Shown: positions 45,452 to 57,400 of the stretch, piece after piece
Layout of the letters: each line of letters begins with the position of its first letter
Position numbering within the stretch: position 1 is the stretch's first letter
Origin: Alphaproteobacteria bacterium
Lineage (GTDB): Bacteria; Pseudomonadota; Alphaproteobacteria; Micavibrionales; Micavibrionaceae
NCBI GenBank assembly: GCA_021776025.1
Contig: JAJFGR010000018.1
Coordinates: forward strand, 108,601 to 172,600
Reading direction: 5' to 3'
Length of the DNA stretch: 64,000 bases
Made by a program: the position numbers and the translations under genes
The notes under the pieces: model-generated
The model's input: the letters and a program-made list of their open reading frames with translations, nothing else
Database searches by the model: none
What the model was told of the DNA's origin: nothing

Positions 45452-46648
45452 CTAACGATCACCCATAGCCTGTTTCATGAAAAAGTCTTTTGCCGGTTTG
45501 AGGCGCGAAACGAGCTTCAGGCCGCTGCGCCGGAATGCACGAACAGGCATAATATTGTTTGAAAACAAACGGTTAAGACCATCCGTCATCGCAACCATGG
45601 CCATATTATCGGGGCGGCGGCGGCGTTGATATTCTTCCAGAAGCTCGGCGGAAGCAATATCCTGACCCGTTTTGTGGGCTTTGCCGATTAGCTCATCCAA
45701 GACATCAAGATCGCGGAAGCCAAGATTAAGTCCCTGACCGGCGATAGGGTGGATGCCATGGGCGGCATCGGCGACCAAGACCATGCGCGGGGCAATATAG
45801 TCCTCAGCATGGACGAGGCCGAGGGGATAGGCTGCGCGGCGCCCGATGAGTTTTACATCGCCGTAGGAAGCCGGGAAGCGCGCAGCAAGCGCCACTTCAA
45901 ATTCTTCATCACTCATATGCATGAGCGAGTTTTTCTCTGGTCCGTGTTCGGTAAAAACTACGGAAGAGCGGTGGATACCGTCTTGATCGTCGGCGAAGGG
46001 GAGAATAGCGAAGGGCCCTTCGGGCCAGAAATGCTCAACCGCGATGTTATGGTGCGGGTTTTGATGGGAAACTGTGCAAATGACAGCGCGTTGATGATAG
46101 CTCCATTGGCGGGTTCTGAGGCCGTATTCACGCTTCATAAAATCGCGTACGCCAGAAAAACGGCCATCGGCGCCGATAATGAGTTTAGCCTCGATCACAG
46201 AGCCATCTTCCAACTGCACATTGGCGCCTGCATCTCCAATTTTAAAACCAGAAACTTTGGCAGGGGCGATGTGTGAGACATTGCCTAGCGTTTTTAAACG
46301 CTGGATCATCGCTTGTTTGAGATCATGGTTATCGACGATCCAACCAAAAGCCTTATTTTCAACTTCGCGGCTGAGAAACTCGAGCAGGGTACTAGAGCCG
46401 CCATCGAGAATTTGAATGTCTTCAATCGGGCAGGTTTCGGCGATGCCCTCCCATATTTCAGCCTTTTCAAGCACCTTACGGGAGCCGTAGGAAATGGCGG
46501 TTGTGCGGAGATCTTGCGGCTTGGTCTTGGGGTCGGCCTGATCAATACAGGCGATTTTCAGACCATGACGGCCCAAAAGACAGGCCAAGGACAAGCCAGA
46601 TAAACCGCCTCCTACAATAGCTATGTCGTATTTTTTATGTTTGCTCAT
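45452..46648 (-). CDS. UbiH/UbiF/COQ6-type FAD-dependent hydroxylase
   Basis: This 398-residue flavin monooxygenase is of the ubiquinone-biosynthesis group. It has an N-terminal GGGLSGLSLA Rossmann motif, a GADGRFSGVR middle and GDAAHG-like DAAHGIHPIAGQGLN for FAD ribityl binding. Which ring position it hydroxylates is not shown by sequence. It is monocistronic. Confidence 0.88.
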   Translation of the reverse strand: MSKHKKYDIAIVGGGLSGLSLACLLGRHGLKIACIDQADPKTKPQDLRTTAISYGSRKVLEKAEIWEGIAETCPIEDIQILDGGSSTLLEFLSREVENKAFGWIVDNHDLKQAMIQRLKTLGNVSHIAPAKVSGFKIGDAGANVQLEDGSVIEAKLIIGADGRFSGVRDFMKREYGLRTRQWSYHQRAVICTVSHQNPHHNIAVEHFWPEGPFAILPFADDQDGIHRSSVVFTEHGPEKNSLMHMSDEEFEVALAARFPASYGDVKLIGRRAAYPLGLVHAEDYIAPRMVLVADAAHGIHPIAGQGLNLGFRDLDVLDELIGKAHKTGQDIASAELLEEYQRRRRPDNMAMVAMTDGLNRLFSNNIMPVRAFRRSGLKLVSRLKPAKDFFMKQAMGDR

Positions 46649-46702
46649 GGGGGCTCACTATAGCCGAAAATACTAGAGTTTCAACAGTGTCAGCCCGGGC
46701 GC

Positions 46703-46735
46703 AAAAAAAGACCCGAAAAGCAATTTCCGGGTTTA
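46703..46735 (-). terminator. Terminator after the outer-membrane protein gene
   Basis: On the minus strand, ACCCG (46728-46732) and CGGGT (46711-46715), extended by an AAA/TTT pairing across a bulged base, are followed by C and seven T. Confidence 0.75.
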
Positions 46736-46790
46736 TTCGTAGTCTTAAAAAATTTTATTTTTTTAACTCACACAGAAAATTGTTCATGAT

Positions 46791-47438
46791 TTAGTTAATG
46801 GGAAGATCCCATTCCATGCCAACACGGAATTCATGGCTGTCGTAGCCTATTTCATGCGGCCCTATTTCAATATCACTGAACGTATCAAGATAACGATAGC
46901 CGGCTGTAAAGGCTAGATCAGGGTTATAGCGGAATTTAGCGCCCGCGGCGATATTCCAGATGAAACGGGAATCTTCGCTGGATGTGCTTGATATTAGGCT
47001 GCTGCTAACCTGTCCTTCGTGCCAGCCATAGCCTAAACCACCACCGACATAGGGTTGAATGGACCAAGGCACATCGAAATCATAATAAGCATTTGCTGAA
47101 AGAATTTTTGTTTTTAGATTGTCGCCTACGGAGATTGTTCCTACACCGGAAACATCTGCATCAGAAATGTCAGCCTTACGGTAAGAAAACTCACCCTCCA
47201 GCCGAACCTGCTGTGATAAACGAAAGCCAAGGGCGCCAGCGAAGGATTCGGCGTTGCTGAAATCAAAATTACCGGAGCTGCCAGTCGCGGTGTCTTTGAA
47301 TTCTTGCTCAGCAAAAACATTGAGGCCGAGATAGCCTGCAAGATAGAAGCGGCTAGTCTGCGCTTGTGCGGACAGAGAGAGACCTGTGATGAGGACTGCA
47401 CAAAGCGCAAGCGCAGAGAAAAAATGCATTTTTTTCAT
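46791..47438 (-). CDS. Outer-membrane beta-barrel protein (opacity/OmpA-like porin)
   Basis: This 215-residue protein has a signal peptide (cleavage after AQA at about 24) and alternating amphipathic strands typical of an eight-strand barrel. It includes YLGLNVF, YVGGGLGYGW, AAGAKFRYNPDLAFTAGYRY and a C-terminal strand FRVGMEWDLPIN. ATG 47438 directly precedes the signal peptide; the longer ORF is not supported. The role is unknown. Its own terminator follows. Confidence 0.82.
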   Translation of the reverse strand: MKKMHFFSALALCAVLITGLSLSAQAQTSRFYLAGYLGLNVFAEQEFKDTATGSSGNFDFSNAESFAGALGFRLSQQVRLEGEFSYRKADISDADVSGVGTISVGDNLKTKILSANAYYDFDVPWSIQPYVGGGLGYGWHEGQVSSSLISSTSSEDSRFIWNIAAGAKFRYNPDLAFTAGYRYLDTFSDIEIGPHEIGYDSHEFRVGMEWDLPIN

Positions 47439-47505
47439 GGTGTAAACCGATTTGAGACTATTCAAGAAAAGAAAGAGAGAAAGGACACGCAGCCCCTTTA
47501 AAATA

Positions 47506-47536
47506 GCAAAAAACGGGCCTAAAAGAAACCCGCTTT
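47506..47536 (-). terminator. Terminator after the 206-residue unknown gene
   Basis: A CGGG/CCCG stem (47529-47532 with 47514-47517) is followed on the minus strand by six T. Confidence 0.6.
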
Positions 47537-47565
47537 TAAATTTCACGTGTTTGATGCGTTTATTG

Positions 47566-48186
47566 CTACGAAACCGGCGTTTCAACCTTCACAGGCAGGT
47601 CGGCAGCGATTGGCTCATCATCGAGCATTTCGATCATTCCTGTGGGCTGCACAGCAAAATTTGCGATAAACAGGGCGTTTGAGTAGAAAACCACCGCATC
47701 ACAGAGGTAATGGCCTTGCTCATTGACACCTTCGAAGGTGGCCGGGCGGATTGTGCCCTCAATCACTGAACGTGTTGTTTCATCCATTTCTGTGGGCATA
47801 TTGGAATCTTCCATGCTTTCAGCCACATAAAACGGACCTTCTTCACCACGAACGAAGAAACAGAAAAAGCGCAGATATTCGAGAACATTTTCTTCATTCA
47901 CCTTAATCGGCGCTTTGGCATTAACTTCATGGATTGGCGGAGAGGTGCCGTTCAGACGGAATAAATTCCCCTGATCGGTCAGGTAATAAATGTTGAGCTT
48001 TGGATTGGTCCAATTTGGGTCTTTAACGCGGATGAGAGCCACCTGGTCATAGAAAGGCAGCATGCGCCACTCAACCTGCGTGCTTTCAGCTTTGACGTGG
48101 TATTTACCGTCAATTGGATTAATCTGCTCGAGAAATCCTGCCAGCTCTTCGCCCTCAACGGCGTTCCAGTTATTATCGTGGTACAT
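47566..48186 (-). CDS. Hypothetical cytoplasmic protein
   Basis: This 206-residue acidic beta-rich protein has no signal peptide or membrane segment. I do not recognise a family. The central WRMLPFYDQVALIRVKD and IYYLTDQGNLFRLNG segments suggest a small barrel or double-psi fold. It is monocistronic, bounded by terminators. Confidence 0.62.
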   Translation of the reverse strand: MYHDNNWNAVEGEELAGFLEQINPIDGKYHVKAESTQVEWRMLPFYDQVALIRVKDPNWTNPKLNIYYLTDQGNLFRLNGTSPPIHEVNAKAPIKVNEENVLEYLRFFCFFVRGEEGPFYVAESMEDSNMPTEMDETTRSVIEGTIRPATFEGVNEQGHYLCDAVVFYSNALFIANFAVQPTGMIEMLDDEPIAADLPVKVETPVS

Positions 48187-48361
48187 GGAAAGTTAAAATC
48201 CTTATCCGCTTACATAATTATCGCATTATTGTGCAAATATTTGCCGCATTCGCAAGGGTTTTGTTTTGAACAGGCTTAAAAACCGTGTCTTGTAAGCTTC
48301 ACTATTTAGGATTGTGTAAAATTGGTCAAGCAGAATGTCAATTTCATGGCATTTGGTCACA

Positions 48362-48391
48362 AAAAAGCCCCTTTATATAAAGGGGCTTTTT
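48362..48391 (-). terminator. Strong bidirectional terminator closing the giant gene
   Basis: A 13-bp perfect stem, AAAAAGCCCCTTT with AAAGGGGCTTTTT, has a 4-nt loop and lies 18 bp after the giant ORF's stop. It is the best terminator in the window. Confidence 0.93.
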
Positions 48392-48409
48392 CATTAATTA
48401 TCATGCTGT

Positions 48410-51400
48410 TTAAAGAGCTTGTGACCCGCAGTTTGCTGTATCGTTCAAGCTTTCTGTTGGGTCGCTGGAGAAATTGTAGTTCACCGGACCGTCTACAGCA
48501 GCGTTCAGGACATCGCCCCAACATGCAGCGTCTTCGCCACCGGCTGCCGGTTCGATGTCGGCTACGCCTTCACCTTCTCCACCAGCTGCAGGCTCGATAC
48601 CGGCAACGTCCTCACCAGCGAATGGCTGGATACCAGCAGGGCCCAATGGACCAACTGATGGCAATCCTGTAACCCTTAGGTTCAAACCAGACAGACCGGA
48701 GCCGAACGGACCAAAGCGTGAGAAGAAGTCTTCAACATTATCGATGCTTTGTGCGGCTCTACCGACAAAGATCTGGCCACGGCCATTTACAAGTGAATCA
48801 TCCGCATCAAAGAGACGATCTTCAATATCTTGCAGATCACTTGGGCTCAAGATGCCACCCTGATTTGCTGGAATTAAACCATCCCAGTTGGCCATTGTAC
48901 CGTCGATCTCGATCACACGTTGTGCCGGTGTCAGGATGCCGTCGTCGCGTCTAAGAATTGCGCCATCTTCGAAGCGTACGTAGTAAGCCTCGCCGACATT
49001 ACGATTGATAAAGCCACTGAAGATTGTTCCGCCCAGCGTTTCATCAACGATGGTCAGGCTCTGAGGTTTGTACTTCTTCGCCAGTTCAAACTGCATGCCT
49101 GTCACATAGTCATGAGTAGGATTACCATAGTGATCTGTAGGCAATTCATAGTCCGGCGTTACGATGAAGCGGTTCGGACGAGATTTATCAGAAACATCAA
49201 TCCGGCCACTTTCAAAGCGTGCACCTGTTGGGTTGTTGATGAAGGTGTTGCCTTTCAGGACAACATCGCCATGACCGTAACCATTCACATGCAGACCATT
49301 CCAACCTGAGTTTTCGACTGTGTTGTCGAAGATATCAGAGTTGAAGAAGCCATGATATTCGTAACCATACTCGTTATAGATATTATCACCATCAAGGGTC
49401 TGAATATCATCCTGAGGACCTTTTTCTACACGACGACGTTTTTTATTCTGGGCAACGAGCAAGATACCATTATCTCCAGCGTTCAGAATTTCGTTACGAT
49501 CAACCAGAAGATCGGTCGTGTTGTGGAAGTAGCCACCTTTGTTAAGGGACTGACCTTGACCGCGTCTTTGTTTCTTGGCGCGGACTTCGATACCGTCACT
49601 GGCAACGTCTTTCACTTTGTTACCAACGATTTCGATGTCATAGCCGTAACCGTAGCCTTCACCACCGGAGAAACCAGCAACATCGGTTATGGTGTCACCA
49701 TGATGGAAGTCATAGATATTGGTGATACCGCGAACATGGATACCATCAGCGCCATAACGCTCATCGCCGCTGGTGTAGTGGCTGTAATCATCACCTTCAT
49801 AGCCGTAATCCATCATTAAACCGGCATTCTTAACGCGGTTATAAGAGATACGGGTCCGACCGGCATCGTTTACTTCGATACCATCATCAGCAGTGTTTTT
49901 GATTTTATTGTGGTCAATGACAACTGCATATGGTGAGAAACCGTTTTCTGTTATAACACCCGGCAGTGCACCAAGGCTGCCATATACATTGCTGACATGG
50001 ATACCATCGGCATCGCTATAACGGTGATAACCATAATAGTCATCGCCTTCATAACCTTCGTCATAACCGTAATCCATGTAACCAGCGTTACGGATTTTGT
50101 TACCTTGGATCAGCGTAGATTCTGAATCGAGAACCTCGATACCGTCATCTTCTGTTCTCTTCACATTATTCCCGAGAACATCAACAGCGTAGCCGTAGAA
50201 GCCGCCTTCGGATGCACCACCAGCAACGCTGACAATAACACCGTTATCAAAGACACCGCGAACATGGATGCCATCGGCACCATAACCGTCGCGCTCCCAT
50301 TCTTCCTTATTGCCTTTGTGATCGCCGTAATCGCCATCATAACCGGCGTCACGAACGCGGTTACCCTGGATCAGCGTGCGGCCTGTACCATAGTAGAAAC
50401 CGTCCTGATTTTTGTGATCCCAAGGATAACCGTAGTGATGATACTGGTCGCCAACGACTTCGATACCATCATCAGCCGTTTTCTTAACGCGGTTGTTCTT
50501 GATGATCAGGCTGTATTCATAAGGGTTGAAGTCATGATTGCCTTCATAGGATCCGACCAGCGGAGGAGGCGGTTTACGACGATCATTTGCCTCAATGTTG
50601 CGGGCATGAATACCATCGGCACCATATTCATCGCCGTTGCCATAGCGGATGTGCTGATACTCTTGCTCATCATAGTTTTCCTGTACGCCTTCTTCTATGA
50701 TGGTTTCTTTATCATGATGGCCGTGGCCATTCCGGATGGATTTGACACCGGCATGCTTGACTTTGTTATCGGCAATCAGAGTGCGGCCGGTACCATTATA
50801 CCAGTCATTGTCCCAATCAACCTGTTCGTTTCTGCCGACAACTTCGATGCCGTCATCCGCGGTTTTGGAAACCTTGTTGTTGTAAACAACCAAGCTATAG
50901 GCACCCAGCGGACCGTATTGGCCATCATACCCATCGCCGTAGCCGTGGCCAGAATCGTAGCCGCCCTCGGACTTCCAGTCATCATTCCAGTCATCATAAC
51001 CAGCAAAGATGTTCGTCGCGCGGATACCGTCATGGTTTTCATAGCGGTCAAACTTGATCCCTTTAGGTGTTGGCAGATGATCGCGAATCAGAGGATTCAT
51101 TTTCTGGCCGTACCACAGGGTTTCGCGTCCTTCGTCGTTGAACAGACCTGAATCAAGGATGGCCGTAAGACCATAAGTCCCTCTGTATTCATAGTCCCAC
51201 TTGGTTTTATCGATACCGGCATAGCTGACCTCATTATTCTGGATCAGCGTGCGGCCTGCATAGCTAGCATCAATGCCATCGCCGCCTGCCATTTCAACGG
51301 TGTTTCCGCTGATTTTCAGAGCCAGGCCGTGCGGACCATAACCATGGATGTTCTCGACATTAATGCCGTCGCTATTGCCCCAGTACCATTTCTTCTCAAA

Positions 51401-54400
51401 GAAGAAATCAGGAATAGGTGCTGGTCTACCGCCAACATAGGTGGTCATAGCCGTTTCATTGATCCAGTCGATCATGTCGGTGAAATTCTCCACGCCCAGA
51501 CCAGCGTACATGATGTCGTTTCTGGCGATTCTGGTTGCGCCACTATTTGTGACCTGAATGCCGTGCCCGCCAGTAAAGGCCACTTCGTTTTTGGAGACAT
51601 CGACAGCCCAGCCACCGAAGTAATCATTGTAGTAGTCATAATCCTTTGACTCCCAGTCATCGCCATCTTCATAGCCGACATCCTGTACATCGATACCTTC
51701 GTCACCGGCAATAAGGATCTTGTTATGCTTGATCTTGGTTGCATAACCGTAATCAACGAAGATTCCGTCATCGCCAACCATGCTGACCGCGTTGTGCTTG
51801 ATAACGCTGTAATTAACATTACCGACATCAATACCGTCATCATTGACGTGACCGACATCGTTATGAGCGATCAGCGTAGAGTGACCACCATCGACCTGAA
51901 TACCGTCATCTTGTGCAAAGAAGACGAAGTTATTGTCGATGACAGAACCGGCAGCGTAATAATCGTAACCACCGTAGCCACCGAAGTAGTCGCTGTAGTG
52001 CTGGTATCCGTAACCATCACCGTAATTGCCACCATACTCGCTACCGTAGGAACCATGTCCGACATTGTTGATGTCGATACCGTCAGCATCTTCAGGACTA
52101 TCATTATGCCAAGGCATAATGCCGGTTTTTCCGACCCAGTTGTGGGTAACGCGGATGTAGTCGCCATCGGTCGCTGAAATACCATCATCGCCTGTGAACT
52201 CGATATCGTTCCAGCCGACATAAGCACCGCCGAAGTTTTCAAGGTGAATACCATCATGGTTGTCACCGTAAACAGCATCAGGTGCCGGAATGACGTGCTT
52301 CAGGTAAGTCACGATGTTGCCGTCACCAAACAGGGAGTTCAAGCCGTGGTAGATAACCTGTTGTTTATTGTCATGCAGATATTCAAGCTGGTCAAAGACT
52401 GTGCCCCAGCCCCAGAAAGTGCCGTCGATACCAGCGTAACGGATATTGTTGCCGTATTCTTCATTCGAACCGCCGATGTAGCCAGTGCCAAAGTTAGCAG
52501 CATAGATGCCGTGACCACCCGTCCAGGAAACGTTATTGCCGTAGACCTTCAGGTCAGGGCCGTAGCCATAACCGTAAGCGCTGTGGACATTATCAACATG
52601 GATGCCGTCGCCATCGCCCCATTCAAACCCAACACCGTCGTAGTTGATGAAGAATTCATTGTCACCGCTCAGCAGGTCTTTAAAGGCCAGACCGGTTGCG
52701 AAGACATCATTGTAGGCGATGCGGGTCATGCCGCTGTTGGTCACGGAAATACCGTGGCCACCATTCAGCGCAACCTCATTGCCGTGAATATTAACGGCAG
52801 GGCCGTAATAATCAAAACCGTAGCCTTCACTACCCACAACCCATGGTGCGCCGCCGCCGTAGATACCATCCACGTGGATGCCGTCCTCACCGGTCAGCAG
52901 GACTTTATTATCGGCTATATTGGTGAAGTAGCCTTCAATTGTTTCGCCGCCGTAAACAGCGATGCCGTTGCCGTAAGTCAGGCCGACAAGGTTATCGGTG
53001 ATATTGGTGAAGTAGGTATCGCTCATGTGGATGCCGTCGCCGTAAGTCAGGCCGACAATGTTGTCGTAAACATTTGTGTTAAGGCCGTATTCACCGCTGA
53101 TGCCATGACCACCGGTCAACAGAACCAGATTGTTGTGAACATTGCTGACGCCAGTTTGCCACAGTGAAATACCGTTCTGGCCGGTTCCTACCACCTTGTT
53201 GTGGTGAATATTGTGGCCGGTGCCGCTTTCAACGCGGATTCCATTCAAAGTGATATCATAAATGTTGTTGTAGGAGATTGTGACATTATCACTTGGGTTC
53301 ACCAAAATGCCGTTCGCCACCGTGTTTTGAATGGTGTTGTTTTGAACCAGCGCATTGTTGGAGCCGTTAATGTGAACACCGTCCTGACCGATGTTACCGG
53401 CGCCGCCTAACAGACCGACAAGGTTATTTATAACCTGAACAAAGGCGCTGTTTTCTGCGTGGATACCGTCACCATTATTGGTGTTATTCACCGTATTGGT
53501 GTCAACAATAGTGCCGGCACTGTTAAGAATGCGGATACCGTGGAAATCCGGAATTCCAAACGTGCCGGTATTGTCAGTTGTGTTGTTGCTGACTGTCACA
53601 CCGGAAGAATTAAAAATCTGGATGCCGTGACCGGACGTATTGGAAACATCATTATTATTAAACAGATTTGTTCCGCTTAGCCCGACGGCCTGGATACCGT
53701 TTCCGTTGGCATTATTCACTCCTGTTGTATCAACGATATTGTTGGTCACTGTCAAATTGGCGCTGGAGACTACGTTCATGCCATGAAGGCCGGCATTTTC
53801 GATCCCATTGTTGTCAATTAGTGTGCCACTGCTGCTACCAAGCTGAATACCATGGCGCGTTGTATCCTTAACGGTATTGCCTGTGATGATGCCGTTCGTG
53901 GAACCTGCGTATGCAATACCATCTTGACCAATGTTATTATCGCCGCCCAATGTCCCAACCAAGTTGTTGGTTGCGCTGTTATTATCGCCGCCCGTGACGT
54001 GAATGCCATCGATGCCTGTATTGTCAATCGTGTTGTTATCAACTGTCACATTGCTGGATGGGTTGACCAAAATACCATTTTCATCAACGCTGGTTATCTG
54101 ATTTCCGGAAATCGTGGAGCCGTTGGAGCTCTTGTTGTAGATACCATTTGCAGTCGTATCGATGATCTTGTTATCGGAGATAATGACCCCAGTGCTGCTG
54201 TCAGCTTCGATGCCATCGCCATTGATATTGTCATCGCCCGCGGTGGTCGTGGCCGCCAGAGACGTATAGCCAATGACGTTGTCCTTGATCTCATTGCCTG
54301 TCGTTGTTGCAGGGGCTTGATTACCCTGACCGCCGACATGGACACCGTCACCACCAGTATTGCGGATCAAGTTGCCTTGAGCCAGCGTGTCATTGACGCG

Positions 54401-57400
54401 CTCAAGATGGATGCCGGAAAGGAACCAGTTTGGTCCTCCTTCGCGCCCAGTGTCGTTGATGTCATTGGACAAAATATCAAGGTCGTTACTGTTCCAGGCA
54501 TAGATTCCGAGCCTGTCAACGCCATTGATAATGTTGGATTGTACCAGTGCACGGTGTGATCCGCCCATTACGGCAATACCGGACGCGCCTGTTACATTGT
54601 CGATGGTGTTTCCAATAATTTGTCCGTCAGTAGAGCCAACAAACTGAATACCGTCCCAACCGATATTGTCGATATCATTAGTCAGCACCTTGTTTAGGAT
54701 ACCGCCACCAACTTCAACGCCGTTGTTTCCAGTGCCGTTAATAACATTGCGCTGAACGGTCACATTGCTGCTGCCGGTCACATCGACGCCGTCATCGAAT
54801 GAATTGGTGATGGTGTTTTCATCGCCAGCATTCGGACCACCGACCAATGTGCCGTTGCTAGACGCTACGTTTATACCGTCTGCGCCAGCATTGCTGATCA
54901 CGTTACCTTGGATGAAGCTGTTCGGGCTCGGGTTGATCGAGATACCGTTGGAAACAGTTTCTGTCACTGCGTTGTCAGAAATATTTGATCCGGCAGAGTT
55001 GTTAATATCGATGCCTTCACCTTTGATGTTGTCAACGCCCGCAGAAATCGTGCCCGCAAGATCGGTAAAGCCGATGGCGTTGTTTGTAATTTGCGCACCG
55101 GCAGAATTGTTGACTTCGATACCGTCTTTACCACCACCGGAAGCACCTGTGTTGTAAACGATGTTGCTATCAATGTTGACGCCAGCGCTGTTATCAATAC
55201 GAACACCCTGACCAAGTGTTGTGTCGTGAACGGTGTTGTTACTGACGCTCAATGTTCCGCCGACAGAGTAAATGCCTCTGACGCGGGTGTTTTGAACCGT
55301 GTTGCCATCGATCGTCACATTGGTGTTGGCCGCAGCGACGTTACCCGGATTGAAACCAGCGTGGATACCATCATTGCTAGTGGTGTCAATGCGGTTATTT
55401 GTGATTGTTGTAAAGCCCGTATTGGTGTTGGCAACGATACCGCTCCAAGTCGTGGCCGTACCCGCGTTGATAACATCGTTATCGTCGATAGTCACGTCGC
55501 TGGAATTATGGGCCCAGACACCGCTACGACCCGTGTTGGTCGTGTCATTGTTCTGAATCAGCGCTGTATTGCCGCGAGCGAACCGGATACCGTCTGTACC
55601 GATATCGTTCAGCACGTTGCCAGTGATCGTGATGTTATTGCTGTCCAGGGACAGAATACCGTGATCGCCGGTATTGCTGATATTATTGTCAGTAATGAAA
55701 GATCCATGGCTCGGGTTGATCGAGATACCGTTGGAAGTAGTTTCTGTGATCGTGTTGTTAGAAATAGTTGAACCGGCTGAATTATTCAGATCAATACCTT
55801 CGCCGTTCACGTTATCAACGCCAGCAGATGTTGTGGCCGCAAGATCGGTAAAGCCGATAGCGTTACCTGTGACCTGTGCGCCCGCGCTTGTGTTGACTTC
55901 GATTGCATCATCCGCTGTTGAATGAACAATATTGTCTGTAATCTCAAGGCTGATTTCATTGCCGGAGATGTAAATACCGCGCCATGTCGTCGTACCGTTC
56001 ACGAAGTTGGCGTTAATTGTAGTGTTGTTGTTGCCGCCAACCCACATGCCGCCCCAGTTATTATTCAGGATATTGCCCTGAATAAGCGTGTTCAAGCTTG
56101 CGCCTAGGGCGATCGCGGAACGGTGCGATTCATTGACCGTGTTGTTCAGAATGTCTGAATTTGATGTAGCAAAGAGGGAAATACCATCCCAGCCGGAACG
56201 CTCAACTAGGTTGTCGCGAACCGTGTGGCCTGTGCCGCCTGTGACCTGAATGGCGTTATTCTGAAGACCGACAACTGTGTCTGTCACCGTGTTGTAACGG
56301 GTCATGGTGTTGTCACTGGTGACAATCTTAATGCCGTGGATACCGCCTGTTACGACGTTACCAATACCAAGGCCGTCAGGCGCAGGCTGGTTTGTGCCAT
56401 GTGCGCCAATTGTGGCAAAGTCACTGTTTTCAACCAAAATTCCTACAGCGCCGGCAGGGTTAGTGATGCGGTTAAACCAGATATCACTGTCATTACCGTA
56501 ATTTGTACCACCGCTGTTTTTCAGGTGAATACCAACATTGGCCGCATTCGTGACATCATTGTTGTAAATCCAGATATCTCCGTTGTTGTCAGCGAGAATA
56601 CCGGTATTGCTGTTATCAACTGTGTTGGCGCGGACCCTTACAGCGTCGCTGTTTGTGACCTCGATGCCAGTTTCAAAATCATGGACATCATTGCCATCGA
56701 CCACTGTGCCGTTGCTGCTGTCAACATCGATACCGATGATGGAATTGCCGAACAAATGGTTGCCGGAGATTTCTGAGCCGGCACTGTTATCAAGGGTAAC
56801 ACCATAATCAATTTCGGAGATCGTGTTGCCTCTGACTTTTGAGCTTGCGCTGTCAGTTACCTGAACGCCGATTTCGCCGTCCGTGATCATATTATTGTCA
56901 ACGATCGATCCGGCGCTGTTATCAACATCGATGTTGATTTCATCATGCTCGGTGATGATATTGGCGAGAATTTGAACGCCAGAACTGTCTGAAACCTCAA
57001 TGGCTGTTTCATCGGAATCATTCGTGACGGTGTTGGTGTCAATAATCAGACCGGCAACGCTCGTGCCCTGAATACCTTGTCTACCACTATCCGTAACGCT
57101 GTTATTGCTAATGGTAATGGCTGAGCCGCCTTCAACTTCAACGCCCTGATCATCGGAATCATCGACTGTGTTCCCATCGGCAAGACCGCCTATGACGCCG
57201 CTGAATTCAATGCCGTCTTCATCGGCGCTTGTCACCGTGTTACCGGTCACAGTGATATTGCTGGCTCCGGCAACATGAATGCCATCATCGTCGGCATTTG
57301 TCACCACGTTGTTTGCAATATTAATCAAATTGCCAAGAACGGCGCGAATGCCGTTATCACCGGCATTTGCCACCAAGTTATTCAAGATATTTACATTTGT

